A DNA stretch of 64,000 nucleotides from Mortierella alpina (Eukaryota; Mortierellomycota; Mortierellomycetes; Mortierellales; Mortierellaceae): contig JANATF010000007.1 in the NCBI GenBank assembly GCA_029449245.1, positions 744,001 to 808,000 on the forward strand, given 5' to 3'. Below, one piece after another: positions 33,031 to 43,607 of this stretch. Under the pieces are notes generated by a model. That model searched no databases. It saw only the letters and a list, made by a program, of their open reading frames with translations, and was not told the DNA's origin. The position numbers were made by a program, and so were the translations under genes. The stretch's first letter is position 1. Each line of letters starts with the position of its first letter.

Positions 33031-33526
33031 AGGGGTGGGACGGCAAGTGGCTCACTCAACCGCATTGATGACCATTCGGTGCAACCTCGGTGTCCAGGAA
33101 TAAAATAATAGGGCCATTCATTCATTCATTCATTTATCTACACCAGACAAGTCAAGATGCGCCAGTAAAGGCTCAAAGCCAACATCCTCGAATTTAGATC
33201 CTTGCTTGAGCAGGACGATAAAACCTTTCATATTTTTGTGGACTGCAACCAGACACCTTATCCTATTACTCAGAACAAGATCAAGGCTGTTGGTTGATGC
33301 GCTTTAATCTAACGATGTATCGGAAGAGGACGAAAACCCTATGGGTACGGCAAGAAGGCTGGGTGGCCCGTTTCCCGTTTCTGTTATCCTTCGGAATGTC
33401 TCATTCCCGCTTGAGTTTTGAAAGGTATATAGGCGTTCATGGATTTACAGCGGTGGCCTCCTGTGAGCAGTCTTGAGCTTCTGTACACAGCCGATGCCTT
33501 GGGGCTGGATTCTGGTGGACCGACAA
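33031..33526. other. Intergenic region, no gene recognised
   Basis: Contains a short ATTC microsatellite at 33116-33132 and two AATAAA-like signals that may end the tetraspanin transcript. Nothing else is recognised. Confidence 0.5.
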
Positions 33527-33724
33527 CTACTCCTGCTTCTTTGCCAGCTTCTTCTGTTTCTCTGCATGCTCTGCCTTGCCGACGCGGATGATCCAGCTGA
33601 TGCAGAGGAAAAGGACTGCTGAGATAAGTGTAAAGCCAACAGCGATGATTCCAAGTATCCGAATGATGGGAACGGCGTCCGTCTGCGCCTGGTGTGGGTT
33701 CATGTATGTGTGCGGTGCGTCCAT
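33527..33724 (-). CDS. Small single-span membrane protein (65 residues), uncharacterised
   Basis: Starts MDAPHTYMNPHQAQ at an ATG in the context GCCATGGAC; an in-frame upstream ATG (33856) would add a low-complexity leader and is less likely. One long hydrophobic helix, ILGIIAVGFTLISAVLFLCI, is followed by a basic Lys/Gln-rich tail ending KKLAKKQE. The arrangement suggests a tail facing the cytosol or the mitochondrial matrix. No family is recognised. It lies downstream of UPF1 on the same strand, about 580 bp away. Confidence 0.55.
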   Translation of the reverse strand: MDAPHTYMNPHQAQTDAVPIIRILGIIAVGFTLISAVLFLCISWIIRVGKAEHAEKQKKLAKKQE

Positions 33725-34306
33725 GGCGAAGTTTGCTGAGATTGTTGTGGGTTTGAGGCAAGTTAATATTCGACTGACTTGAGACGGATCTGAGTGCCTT
33801 GATGTTGATGGATTTGGGAAAGTAGAGAGAAGAGAAAGGCAGAGTGAAAGAAACAAAGTCCTTCAAAAGGAAACACACTGTACATGCATGCCGTTCGGAT
33901 GATTGACAGGCACCAACGGTTGTGGGAGATTGAGGCACGTTTCTACCTGATCCAGCCAATCAACATGCGACAACTTTAAATGATGAGCTTTATTTTATAG
34001 TACTGCTGGCAGAACCCCAGATGGGCAAACGAGAACGGACCTTCTCATTTCTTGTCATGGCAAGCAGTACGCCAACGACCCCGAGCGACCAGATTTGCAG
34101 TCAAAAGGGCAGATCCTCCACAGAGGAAAAGCTACCGTCGCAGACCCTGAAATACTCAACAGCCCGATTTCCGAACACACGGAAGATGAAGGCAAGAAGT
34201 CCTGGATCAACAGCACTGCGTTCTCTGATCTCATGGGTCTGTCCAGCCGATGCTGTTTGTAGATATGGAGAACGACTTGATCCGTCAATCGCAAACTGTG
34301 CTTGCT
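33725..34306. other. Intergenic region between UPF1 and the small membrane-protein gene
   Basis: Expected to contain the UPF1 3' UTR and the promoter of the small gene. No coding signal or RNA gene is recognised. Confidence 0.5.
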
Positions 34307-37300
34307 TTAGTACTGCGTAAAGCCTTGAGATTGAAAGCCATTCTGTGCGAACGAATCCTGACTCAGATAATCATCCTGCTGCGACTTGTAGTCGTCCAAA
34401 TACCCCATGCTCTCCTGACTCATCATTGAGCTCATGTTACTGCCATGATGATGGATCCTGTCCGACTGAGAAACGCCGATCGATGCCTGAGATGAGTATG
34501 TGTTCTGGGTCAAGGGCCTAGAGCTGGTCTTGCCCTTGCGGCCACCGCCATACGAAGACTGAGAGAGATCTTGAGTGAAGGGGGTTTGAGATCCAAGTCC
34601 CATCTGGCTGCTGTTATTGTTATACCGAGACGAGCTGCTCGAATAGTCCGGAGTGTACTGATTGTTCATCCTGCGGGCTATTTGTGCAATTAAAATAGTC
34701 ATTAGGGTCAGAAACAGGCCTAACTATTGTCAAAGCGATGTAATGAAGGAGGTCCGAAACAACGTGAGAACAGCGACCTACCTGCACTGGCCAGCGGCGG
34801 TCTTGCAAACATCTCACGGGCATCAATAGCATGAGCCTGTCCGTTAAGAAACCTCTCGTCGGGGTTATACGCCTTGCGTGGCTTGCTGAATTGAATCATG
34901 CTGATCTTGAGGTTATTGAGTGGGCCTTCAACCAGGCAGTCGTGCTCCTTGTAATGCACTAGGAGATGGTGCCATAAGGGGTGCTACAAACATGCGAGGT
35001 GAGAATATTAATATCAAAGAACTATTACGCACACATGAAAACGCCCGCAGTGCACAAAGTAAAGCATCATCATGAACGGCCGCATATCCCTTACCTTGCT
35101 CAAGACCTTGGGGTTACCCAGGATAACCAATCCATACTTGGCACGGGTCAATGCCACGTTCAGACGACGGGGGTCGTTCAAGAATCCGATGCCTTGATGC
35201 TCATTGCTTCTCACACAGCTGACAATGATGTAATCTTTCTCACGGCCCTGAAAAGCATCAACACTGGCAACCTCGATCTCCTTATAAAGATCCTTGCGCA
35301 TTGTTCCATTGAATCCCATGTAGTTCACCAGGTACGATCTCTGACCCTCATAGGGTGTGATGATACCGATCTGCGAGGGAAGAACTCCAGACTTCAAGAA
35401 CTTTGTCACGACCTTCTCGCAGTTGGAAGCCTCAGTCCTGTTCAAGTACGACGTTCCCGAGGTCGATATCTCTTCTTGTCCAAGACACGAGTAAAAGAAC
35501 ATGGGCGTCTCTGCGACAGGCCAGGGGAAATCGACATGTTTCCTCAGACGCTCTGCAGTTGTAACACCATTTTGAAGGGAGCCCTCGTAGAACATGTTGC
35601 TGGGATACTCTGAGAGACAGGGGTGCATACGGTACTGCACTTGGAGGCGGATCGGGTGCAGACCCAGAATGATGAGGCGCTCAAAGAGGGACTGGCAAAG
35701 ACCTGCCCTAGCCGCTTTCTTGTTCATAATGACGGGACCCAGCTGCTGGTGGTCTCCAACAAGAACAGCCTGCTTGGCTCCGAGGACCAATGGAATCATG
35801 CACTCGGGCTCCGTCGCCTGCGTGGCTTCATCAATCAGCACAGTCCTGAACTTGAGTTTGGACAGCCGAGGGTCTCCAGCGCCGACACAAGTGCACAAGA
35901 TAACATCAGCATTCTACAAGATGTGTAATAAAAAAGAGGCTGAGTACAAGAGCATAATAACATGAGTCCTGTGAGACGACTTTGTATATAAGGACAACTT
36001 ACACTCAAAATTTCACGCTCGCATTGTTTCTTCAACGACTTGTACTTCTTCTCGTCACTGCTGCTCAATTCACCCTGCTCATTCTTCAACTGGATCAGCT
36101 TTTGCAGCTCCGGGTTGGTGTCGTTATTGATGACCTGTTCATGAAGGGTGAGGGCCTTCACGGGCGAGTCCAGCGCCTCCCGAGACTTTGCAGTCATGCG
36201 GACAACTTTGAGCCTTGTCGCGTTGATCTTCTCTGTCAGTTGATCGACAGCAACGTTACTGGGTGCACACACAAGGACCTGACCCATGTTCATCTTGGCT
36301 AAATGATACACCAACGAGGCCGATGTCACCGTTTTTCCGGTCCCGGGAGGCCCCTGGATAAGACTTAGCGGTTTCTGAAGGACGCTCTTCACGGCAAACA
36401 CCTGCGAGTGATTGAGCTCTGGCAGGTTTGGGGCTGAAAACCGCTTGGGCATCTGTGTTTTCAGGATCTGAGATTCGATCTCATGTCCCAGCAGGCGGTG
36501 GTAGATATATCCGCTGACCGAAGACTCGTCCACTGCAAATGTCTTCATGGCCAGCTGCATGCGATCGAAACTAGTTGATTTCCAAACAAAATCGATCGAA
36601 AAGTTGTGGTTGATCTCCACTGGTGTGTCGTCGCTTCGTCGAAGTTCCAATCCCACATCGTCGCCTTGGTTGTTGGGCAGCTTGATAACATGGCCTGTGC
36701 ACTCCCAAGGCTTGCGCAGTTCGCCATTGTATCGAAGTCGCAACTCATCGCCGACAGCCAGACGAAGCTCCTCTAGCTTTGCAAATGCGAACCAGGCAAC
36801 GCGCTTCTGATTCAAGCCCATGTCCCATGTAACACTGATGCCATCCTGCGTTTGGGATTCTTTAAGCCTCTTGTCATAATCGGCCTCCATCTTGACCAAA
36901 GGACCGAAAATGTTTTGATATTGATATGCATCCTCATATCTGCGCGGTATGTTAAAAACAGGCGTCAGTGTCTACTCACCGCCACATGAATACAGAGACA
37001 ACAATGCTCACAAGGTTACCTGGTAAGAACTGACTGCGGCTCGTCATCTGCTCCTGGACGCTCAAGGTCTTCCAAGGTGGCATTGGCGTTTTCTCTCCAG
37101 AGGTCCTCCAGCTTTGTAATTTGCATAGCTGTTATTTGGCGAGCACGAAGCTGCTCCTGCTCGGGAGGGATCTTGACCAACCACGGCAGGAAGCACCTGT
37201 CATCGATCAAGGGGAGCCACTGGGATGTGTCCCAATTCATGTCTTTGCTGCTTGGCATCGAAGCACATGGTTGACTATGACGACAAAAAACGAGACGTTA

Positions 37301-38171
37301 AGACTGAGAATGCACACACATGCTTTGCATGAGGGCTAGGCTGCAAAGACATGATGGGAGTGAACATACCGGCAGAGAAGCACAACGACTGTGTCGCTCT
37401 TGGCTGGGATAAATCCAAGCAAAAAGACATTCTTGCAGCCGCAGTTGTAACACTCGAGTGTGGTCTCGCCAAGGGGCGAGAGTGCGTGGAGAACAACCTC
37501 TTTGTGCTTGGCGCGGACGAGATGGTTGATGATATGCGAGCCTGAGGTATTGCCGCGCGAGTTACAAAACCATTTCTTGCATGTCTCGCACTTTACCACC
37601 GACGCCGGCGAGTGAATGCCGCAGTATCTGCAGGACGGCAGGAGGAGCGACAATACGGAAAGCAGGGAGGGGCAATGACGCCACAGATACCATAGACACC
37701 ATAGCAAGGTGGAGTGAAAGGAGAGCAGAAGACAGGAGCCACAGTCAGTGCTGGTTAGACAGAGGCATCCTGTATGAGACTGCACGGGGCACAAACAGCA
37801 GAGACAAACCTGCAGGCATGCGGAGGCAGCTCTGTCAGAGCCAGAGGCTGATCGTTCATGTCGTGCTCGTCCGTCTCCTCATAGCCCCTCGGACCGCCAT
37901 TGGCGGGGGCATGTCCGTGCTGAGGGTGGTCCAGATAGTGGTCGTCGGGGTGGCCGTGCTCCGACTGGGACTGGGGCCCGCCATCGAGCGAGAGGCTCAT
38001 GAAGTTGAGGTCGTCCTGGGTGCTGTTGTTATGCTGGGTATGCTGCGAGGGCAGGGCAAAGTCCGAGTACTCGTACTGCGAATCCTGTGTGCCGGACTGG
38101 AACTCGAGGTAGCCAAAGTCGGCGCCATCCTCGTCTCCGCCCTGCGACATGGCGTAGTCTGGATAGGCCAT
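34307..38171 (-). CDS. UPF1/NAM7 RNA helicase (nonsense-mediated mRNA decay)
   Basis: Seven exons (37810-38171, 37370-37627, 37020-37274, 36003-36939, 35095-35913, 34782-34983, 34307-34677) give 1,067 residues. UPF1 is the central ATP-dependent helicase of nonsense-mediated decay in the cytoplasm. The disordered N-terminus leads to the Cys/His-rich UPF2-binding domain ([41 protein letters not shown]). After the 1B domain come Walker A GPPGTGKT, motif Ia [11 protein letters not shown], Walker [54 protein letters not shown] and [10 protein letters not shown], so the helicase core is complete. The C-terminal tail is rich in Ser-Gln pairs, the sites that SMG1-type kinases phosphorylate in other eukaryotes. 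It is divergent from eIF2D, with 345 bp between the start codons. Confidence 0.97.
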
Positions 38172-38516
38172 GGTGTAGTCTGGGGGGGGGGGGGGGGGGT
38201 GCGTGTTGCTCTACGGATCAGCGAGATCAAGCGGAGCGGGGGTGCATGCGGTCGTGGGTGGAAAGAAAGACGAATGGATCCTTGTCAGCAGAGAGGGAAG
38301 AAACCCAGTGCACGTGATCACACCACCTCGTTTATTCGTCGTGAATCTCGATTCGATTGAGATCCCTCGTACGACGACTCTCACCCACTCTTGGATTCGC
38401 CGCAGCACACCGCCTCAGCAATCACAAATCATCCTGTGGGCGACAAGAGCCACAGCAAGGAAAGAAGGGGGAAAAAAAAGAATCCCCATCGGCAAAGGAT
38501 TATTAGGCAGCTCAGC
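38172..38516. promoter_or_regulatory. Divergent UPF1-eIF2D promoter region with an 18-G run
   Basis: A 345-bp shared intergenic region. An uninterrupted run of 18 G on the + strand (38182-38199) lies 10 bases from the UPF1 ATG, so on the UPF1 sense strand it is C18 in the leader. No TATA box is obvious. Confidence 0.6.
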
Positions 38517-40817
38517 ATGTTCAAGAAGCCAGTCGCGTCACTCAAGTCGTTCTCGCCCCTGCGTTCGAGCGACAGGAGGCGTCTGCGGGACGAGATCCTG
38601 GCCTCGTTCCCTGCCCTTAAAGATATAGAGCCCATCAACGACACCCCGATCAACGCCATCATTGCGCCCGAGGGCCTCCAGTCTGCAAAGTTCACCTCAT
38701 ACATCGAAGAGCCCGGCACACTCTACACCGATGGAGAAGGCACCCCGTTGTGGTTTAAGATCAGCAGCAGCAAGAAGGACTCGATGATCGTGCCTACAAG
38801 TAAGCGACTGCACTGCGATGCTGCGGATGATTTTATATTCCTGGACAGAAAGCGTTACTGCGGAAGATAATAACACCCCTTTCCTCCCCTGTCCGTGCAT
38901 TGCACTCTTCCAGTCTACATGCTGTGGCGCTTCCCGCACTTGATCCCTGGCCTCACCACCTGGAACCCTGTCGTGGACAAGTTGCGCAATGGAGCCGACC
39001 TCATGATCCCGGGTGTTATCACTGCTAGCAGCACACCAATCCCAGATCTGGACGACGGTGCCCTGGTCGTCATTCGCGCCCGCGGCAACCAGTATCCACT
39101 TGCAGTAGGCACCATGGCGACGCCAGGCAGCGTGATTGCGTCTTCAAGGGGAACCTTACCCCCAAGGGGCAAGGCAGTACACATCCTTCACGTCCACCTG
39201 GATCAGCTCTGGGCTATGGGGAGTAAAATGGAACTGCCTGAGGACTGGGCTCAGGGATTGACAGCACCTGTGGATGCGGGCGAATACGAAACAGATGACG
39301 AGGAAGACGTGGAGGTCGGCGATATCAATGAACAAGCTGACGCTGGAAATTTGGCGAAGGGTCTGAAATCAACATCCTTGAGCGACTGTAAAGGAGTATC
39401 GCCTGCGCAGAATGAGCAAAAAAGCATCAACAAAGACGAAGGTGTGAACCATGTGGAGGACAACATAGAAAAGCCAGTGAATCAAAGCCAGGACCAGGCT
39501 GCGATTGTGCTCTCGACAGAAGAGGTTGACAAATACTTACAGGATGCGCTTCTCCAAGTGCTGAAGTTCAAGATTACTGAGGGTGTTTCGAAGGAGATCC
39601 TGCCGATGAATGCCTCAACTCTATACTCGTCGTATATTCTACCCAACCGTGCCCGGGGCCGTGCTGCCGAGGCCGATATCAAAAAATCAAGTTGGAAAAA
39701 GCTGGCTAAATGGCTTAAAGTTGTCGAGAAACAAGACCTGGTCAAGTGCAAGGATATCAAAGGCGAACTATTTCTTTTGGGGGTCAACTGGAATCATGCT
39801 CAGTAAGTATCCTGAACAATTTTTCCGAATGACGTACAGTTATTAGGATAACTCCTGCTACAGTTTAATACTATGCTCAAGATTAACACTATGCGCGTGT
39901 GTTTTTCTATGCGCAGACTCAAGGCTTTCGGTGGACACAGGACGGTGGAGCAGCAGGCAGCACGGCAAGCAAAGGCGGAGGCAGAGAGTTCACAGGCAAG
40001 CGCGGATGAAAAGGTCCTGGAGGTTCTTGAGGCTTATCGACCCAACAGCAACTCTGCAGACTTCTTTGAAAGCACCGGGCGGTCCAAGGATGGCTACTAT
40101 ACCTTGACTGAACTTCGGAGTTTGCTCGCAGCTTACTTCAAGGAGAAGCAGCTGGCAGATCCCAAGAATCAAAGAATTATTCGACTGGACGGGGTTCTGC
40201 GAGGCGCGCTGGGGAGGAAGGGAGAGCAGGTCGATCGGGTCCCAAGAGATCAAACAAGTGACAGGTATGACGATAGCGCTCGTTTCAGGTACTCGCCTCA
40301 CCAATTTGACATAATGGCTCGTGTCTGACAGGAGCCTCTTCCTCTCCGGATCAAATTCGTGCAACATTTAGGCTGGTCAGCAACATGGCCCTCCACCACT
40401 TCATTGGTTTCAAGGGTCAGCAGGCACGGTTCGCGAAAGGTGGCGTAAAGCCCATTCAGATCACGCAAGAGATCCGCACTGGACGCAAGACAGTGACCAA
40501 GGTGTCGGGTCTCGAGCATTTCATGATTGATGTCGACGCGTTTGCGCACGAGCTTCAAGTTCTCTGTGCCGGTAGTGTTGCGAGTAAGTCTACTTTTTTA
40601 TCATGTAACGCGTTGCTACTCGTTAATGCCGATGCTGATATGCGGTGTTGTACCTGAAAAATTAGTAACGCCATTGATCGGTGCGTCTCCAAAGTTGAAC
40701 CTTCGGGAAGTGATGGTCCAAGGCCCTCAAGTCAAGAACGTTACAGAGGTGCTTCAGGAGAAGGGTGTTCCCAAGAAATTCATCGAGATCCTGGACAAGA
40801 CTGCCAAGAAGAAGTGA
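38517..40817 (+). CDS. Translation initiation factor eIF2D (ligatin/Tma64)
   Basis: Five exons (38517-38799, 38914-39802, 39917-40264, 40372-40583, 40666-40817) give 627 residues. eIF2D recycles 40S subunits and can deliver tRNA to the P site independently of GTP. The N-terminal MCT1-like domain begins MFKKPVASLKSFSPLR. It is followed by a PUA domain (VYMLWRFPHLIPGLTTWNPVVDKL, GADLMIPGV, ALVVIRARGNQYPLAVG). A long acidic linker leads to a SWIB/MDM2-like region and a winged-helix segment (KSSWKKLAKWLKVVEKQDLV). The C-terminal SUI1 domain shows EIRTGRKTVTKVSGLEHF, LCAGSVA, VMVQGPQVKNV and EVLQEKGVPKKFIEILDK. It shares its upstream region with UPF1, another mRNA-surveillance gene, and converges on the ATP synthase subunit e gene. 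Confidence 0.93.
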
Positions 40818-41010
40818 GCTGCAGTTCCAAAATAAATAATCAGGGTCCACAATCGACTAACAAGAGTTGTAAGGTGAACAGATAACTTGATCGCATTTAT
40901 TTTGATAGAATTGGCGACTTTTGCTTCGTGTTCCTTGATTGTATTTCTTTCGCCTGCTCATTTCCATCCATGATCTCCTCCATGCAAGGTATTGTAGTTG
41001 ATGAGAATAT

Positions 41011-41901
41011 TTATGCGGTCTCGGAGAGGTGGACCAAGACCTTCTCCAGGTCAAAGTTGGGGCTCTCGGGATCCATGACAACACCTAGAACAAGAAGATG
41101 AGGTTGCTTGTTAAGAACAGTACTTGCCATTGGTTATATATGCTTCCAAGGGTTACTCCAGATCTCATCCTCATCGATGAGGACGGGCAGACGGCGGTTT
41201 AGGAGATAGAAAAGTAGTTTGGGCAATTACCTCCAGTGGGAGCATTCATCTTGACCCACTCGGCCTTGGCCTGGGCAATCAAACGATCGCGGTTCTCGGC
41301 CTTGATCTTCTCGGCACGGTTGTTCTCCAAGGAAGTCAAGGTGTTGTGGTGGACGTAACCATAGGCAAGACCTCCAACGAGAGCAGACCAACGGGCGACC
41401 TACACGGGTTGATACAAGCAGAGTCCAGAAAGCAATGGTCAGCATGTTTTCTCCCAACTCGTTAAAGTGGTTAGTGCTCATAATACGCTGCGCGACGAGA
41501 GATGAAAAATGCCGCCGAATCCACTCCTGGTTTTGACAGACACGGAGCGTTTCCGAAAGCATGAGCCTCTCTGATCAGATCCGCGAGCCGCATCTGCTCC
41601 ATCTACTCCTTGATCTGCAACATGAGTGCCATCAAGGAGAAGTGCTAGCTCTTCGAGCACTTGAAGACGGCTGGAGAAAGAGGCGCTATTGTCGAGGGGC
41701 AAGCTTTGCTCCGAGAACTAGGCCATCCTTCCCTGGCCACAAGTCGTAGGTCTCCTCAAGTGCACTTCTGCCGTGAGCTGACCAAGCCCTGTTCCTGAAA
41801 AATAACCAGATCGGACGGCCCGCACTGTGGAGGCGCTCGAATATGAAAATGCAGCGGTTACATACGTTGCGAATAGGGTTGATGGCGGCAGGGGCAGACA
41901 T
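41011..41901 (-). CDS. Mitochondrial F1Fo-ATP synthase subunit e (Atp21/Tim11)
   Basis: Three exons (41866-41901, 41231-41399, 41011-41084) give 92 residues. Subunit e is a single-span inner-membrane protein needed for ATP synthase dimerisation and cristae shape. The protein starts MSAPAAINPIRNVARWSA. The membrane helix SALVGGLAYGYVHHNTL carries a GxxxG-like GGLAYG motif, the dimer contact in the family. A charged coiled-coil segment (ENNRAEKIKAENRDRLIAQAKAEW) and the end VLVHLSETA follow. A 466-bp first intron is unusually long for this window. A LINE fragment lies about 140 bp upstream of the start codon. Confidence 0.88.
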
Positions 41902-42039
41902 GGTATTATGTAATGGTACAAGTCAAGAGCGGAGAGAAGGATGGCGAGTTGGTTGTTTTTCGGAAAGAGAGCTACTGTAAGATGCGCCAAAATCTCGTCT
42001 CCGGTGACGTTAAGTGGCAGAGATGATCACATGACATAA

Positions 42040-43407
42040 ATGCATACCAGTGGATTTGACCGTGCTCCTTTTACGAACCCAGACTTCTATCTGACTCCTG
42101 GAAAGAAGTACTTCCGCCCGCACTCGATCCTCCGAGGCTTGGTGCAGTCCATCAAGACGATCCCCTCGATTTCCTGGACTCAGGCCGAGGCTGAGGCAGC
42201 GCCTTTTGGCACCATGATGGCCACGCTGCTTCCGCAATGGCTAGACGCGGACGGCGTTCCTGTACCACACCCACCCGCCTGGCGTACAGATCATGTCCTC
42301 AGGCCCTTTTGGACGAACGCTGAACAGACAGAGGGACATCTGGAGTTCATTCCTTCAGCTGAACGGGTTGCTGGTTACAGACACAGGAGAGCCCTGGAGG
42401 ACAACATCAGAAACCACCATTTCACCCCTCACCCAGTGCTACAACGAGCACTGGATAACATTGGACCACTGTCACTGGAGGACGACCTGGCTGACCACAT
42501 TAATGCCATTATCGTCGACGACTCCAGAAATCGCGAGTACGAGGATTTTCCGCCGCGCTGCCTTCGACAGGATCTACCAACCCCCCGCACCACAACCTAA
42601 AACCCCTCCCATGGACCCAGCCCCACCGCCATTCACGGCCCGTTTTTGGACTGGTTTCTGGAGGGCTGAGATGCCCCACAACGTTCGCAACGTCTGATGG
42701 CGCCTTTTAATTAACAAACTCCCCTCTGGCGTCCGTCTTCATGCAATCATCCCAGACGTGGTAGAACCCATCTGTCGTATCTGCAATAATGCGATCGAAA
42801 CGGACCAACACCTCCTCTTCAGCTGCCCCCAGAAGTTCGCGGTCTGGCAAGGAGCGCTGACCAAGTACATCAAAGATCACACTTGGACAGCCGATCAGGT
42901 TGAACGTCTCTTTTTTTCCCCCGACCAGAGATACTGACACCTCTCAACAACGTACCCATCATCCTCCTGCTCGGATCCATCTTGGCCACCATCTGGCGTC
43001 ACCACTTCGCCTTCATCCGTGAGGATCAGATCTTTGACAACACGAGAGTTCTAAGCGCCGTTGACATCGCGCTCACTCAAGTTTTGGCACAGATGGAGGA
43101 GCGACGCAAAAGGGAGGCGCGACACCAACCGCCTACACCCGCAGCAGACCTGACGACGGACACTAATTTCCCCACCTAACACTGTACTTTATTTCCTTTC
43201 TCTTGTTTCTTTTGTACTCTATGTTGCTTGGACCCCTTCTACCCTGTTACCTGTTATATTTCTCTCTTCTCTCTCCTTCTCCCCTTTGATGTAACTTTTG
43301 TACTTGCAGAAAGTATTCATTTTTATATCCTTTTGATCGGCGGCGACTCCTATGGTGGGGAGTATCACACACTCTGACGCAATAAATCTCTTATAAACAA
43401 AAAAAAA
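42040..43407 (+). mobile_element. 5'-truncated LINE (non-LTR retrotransposon), 3' end of ORF2
   Basis: The segment encodes, across several shifted frames, the C-terminal part of a LINE ORF2. A first frame (42040-42600) ends in a Pro/Thr-rich segment. A +1 frame then continues with PPPFTARFWTGFWRAEMPH, and after a stop the readable block WRLLINKLPSGVRLH with ICRICNNAIETDQHLLFSCP gives the zf-RVT Cys-Cys-His-Cys motif. A final 65-codon frame (42982-43179) completes it. An AATAAA signal precedes an A9 tail ending at 43407. The reverse transcriptase and endonuclease domains are absent, as is usual after incomplete target-primed reverse transcription. The exact 5' junction and target-site duplication were not resolved. 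Confidence 0.8.
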
Positions 43408-43607
43408 CGCGAACGTGCACGGGCTGCCCGTGTCAATGCTACTGTGCTAGTATTTGAGAAGTCAAATTATGTGGTCAGATACAGTTACTGTGCTAGTATT
43501 TGAGAAATCAAAAAAAAAAAAAAACAATGTGGTCAGTACTAGCACAGTACAGAGCAGTTTGACTATCAAAATAAAGTTTATCCTGCTTACCGTTCTGGGC
43601 GTGGCGC
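43408..43607 (-). other. Fanzor 3' flank with tandem and inverted repeats (candidate guide-RNA/element end)
   Basis: Downstream of the Fanzor stop, TACTGTGCTAGTATTTGAGAA occurs at about 43439 and again at about 43486. Each copy is followed by TCAAA and then ATGTGGTCAG. The complement CTAGCACAGTA follows at about 43532, giving a self-complementary stretch. In TnpB and Fanzor systems the guide RNA is encoded at this side of the nuclease gene and extends to the element end, so this is the place to look for it. The RNA itself is not demonstrated. Confidence 0.4.
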
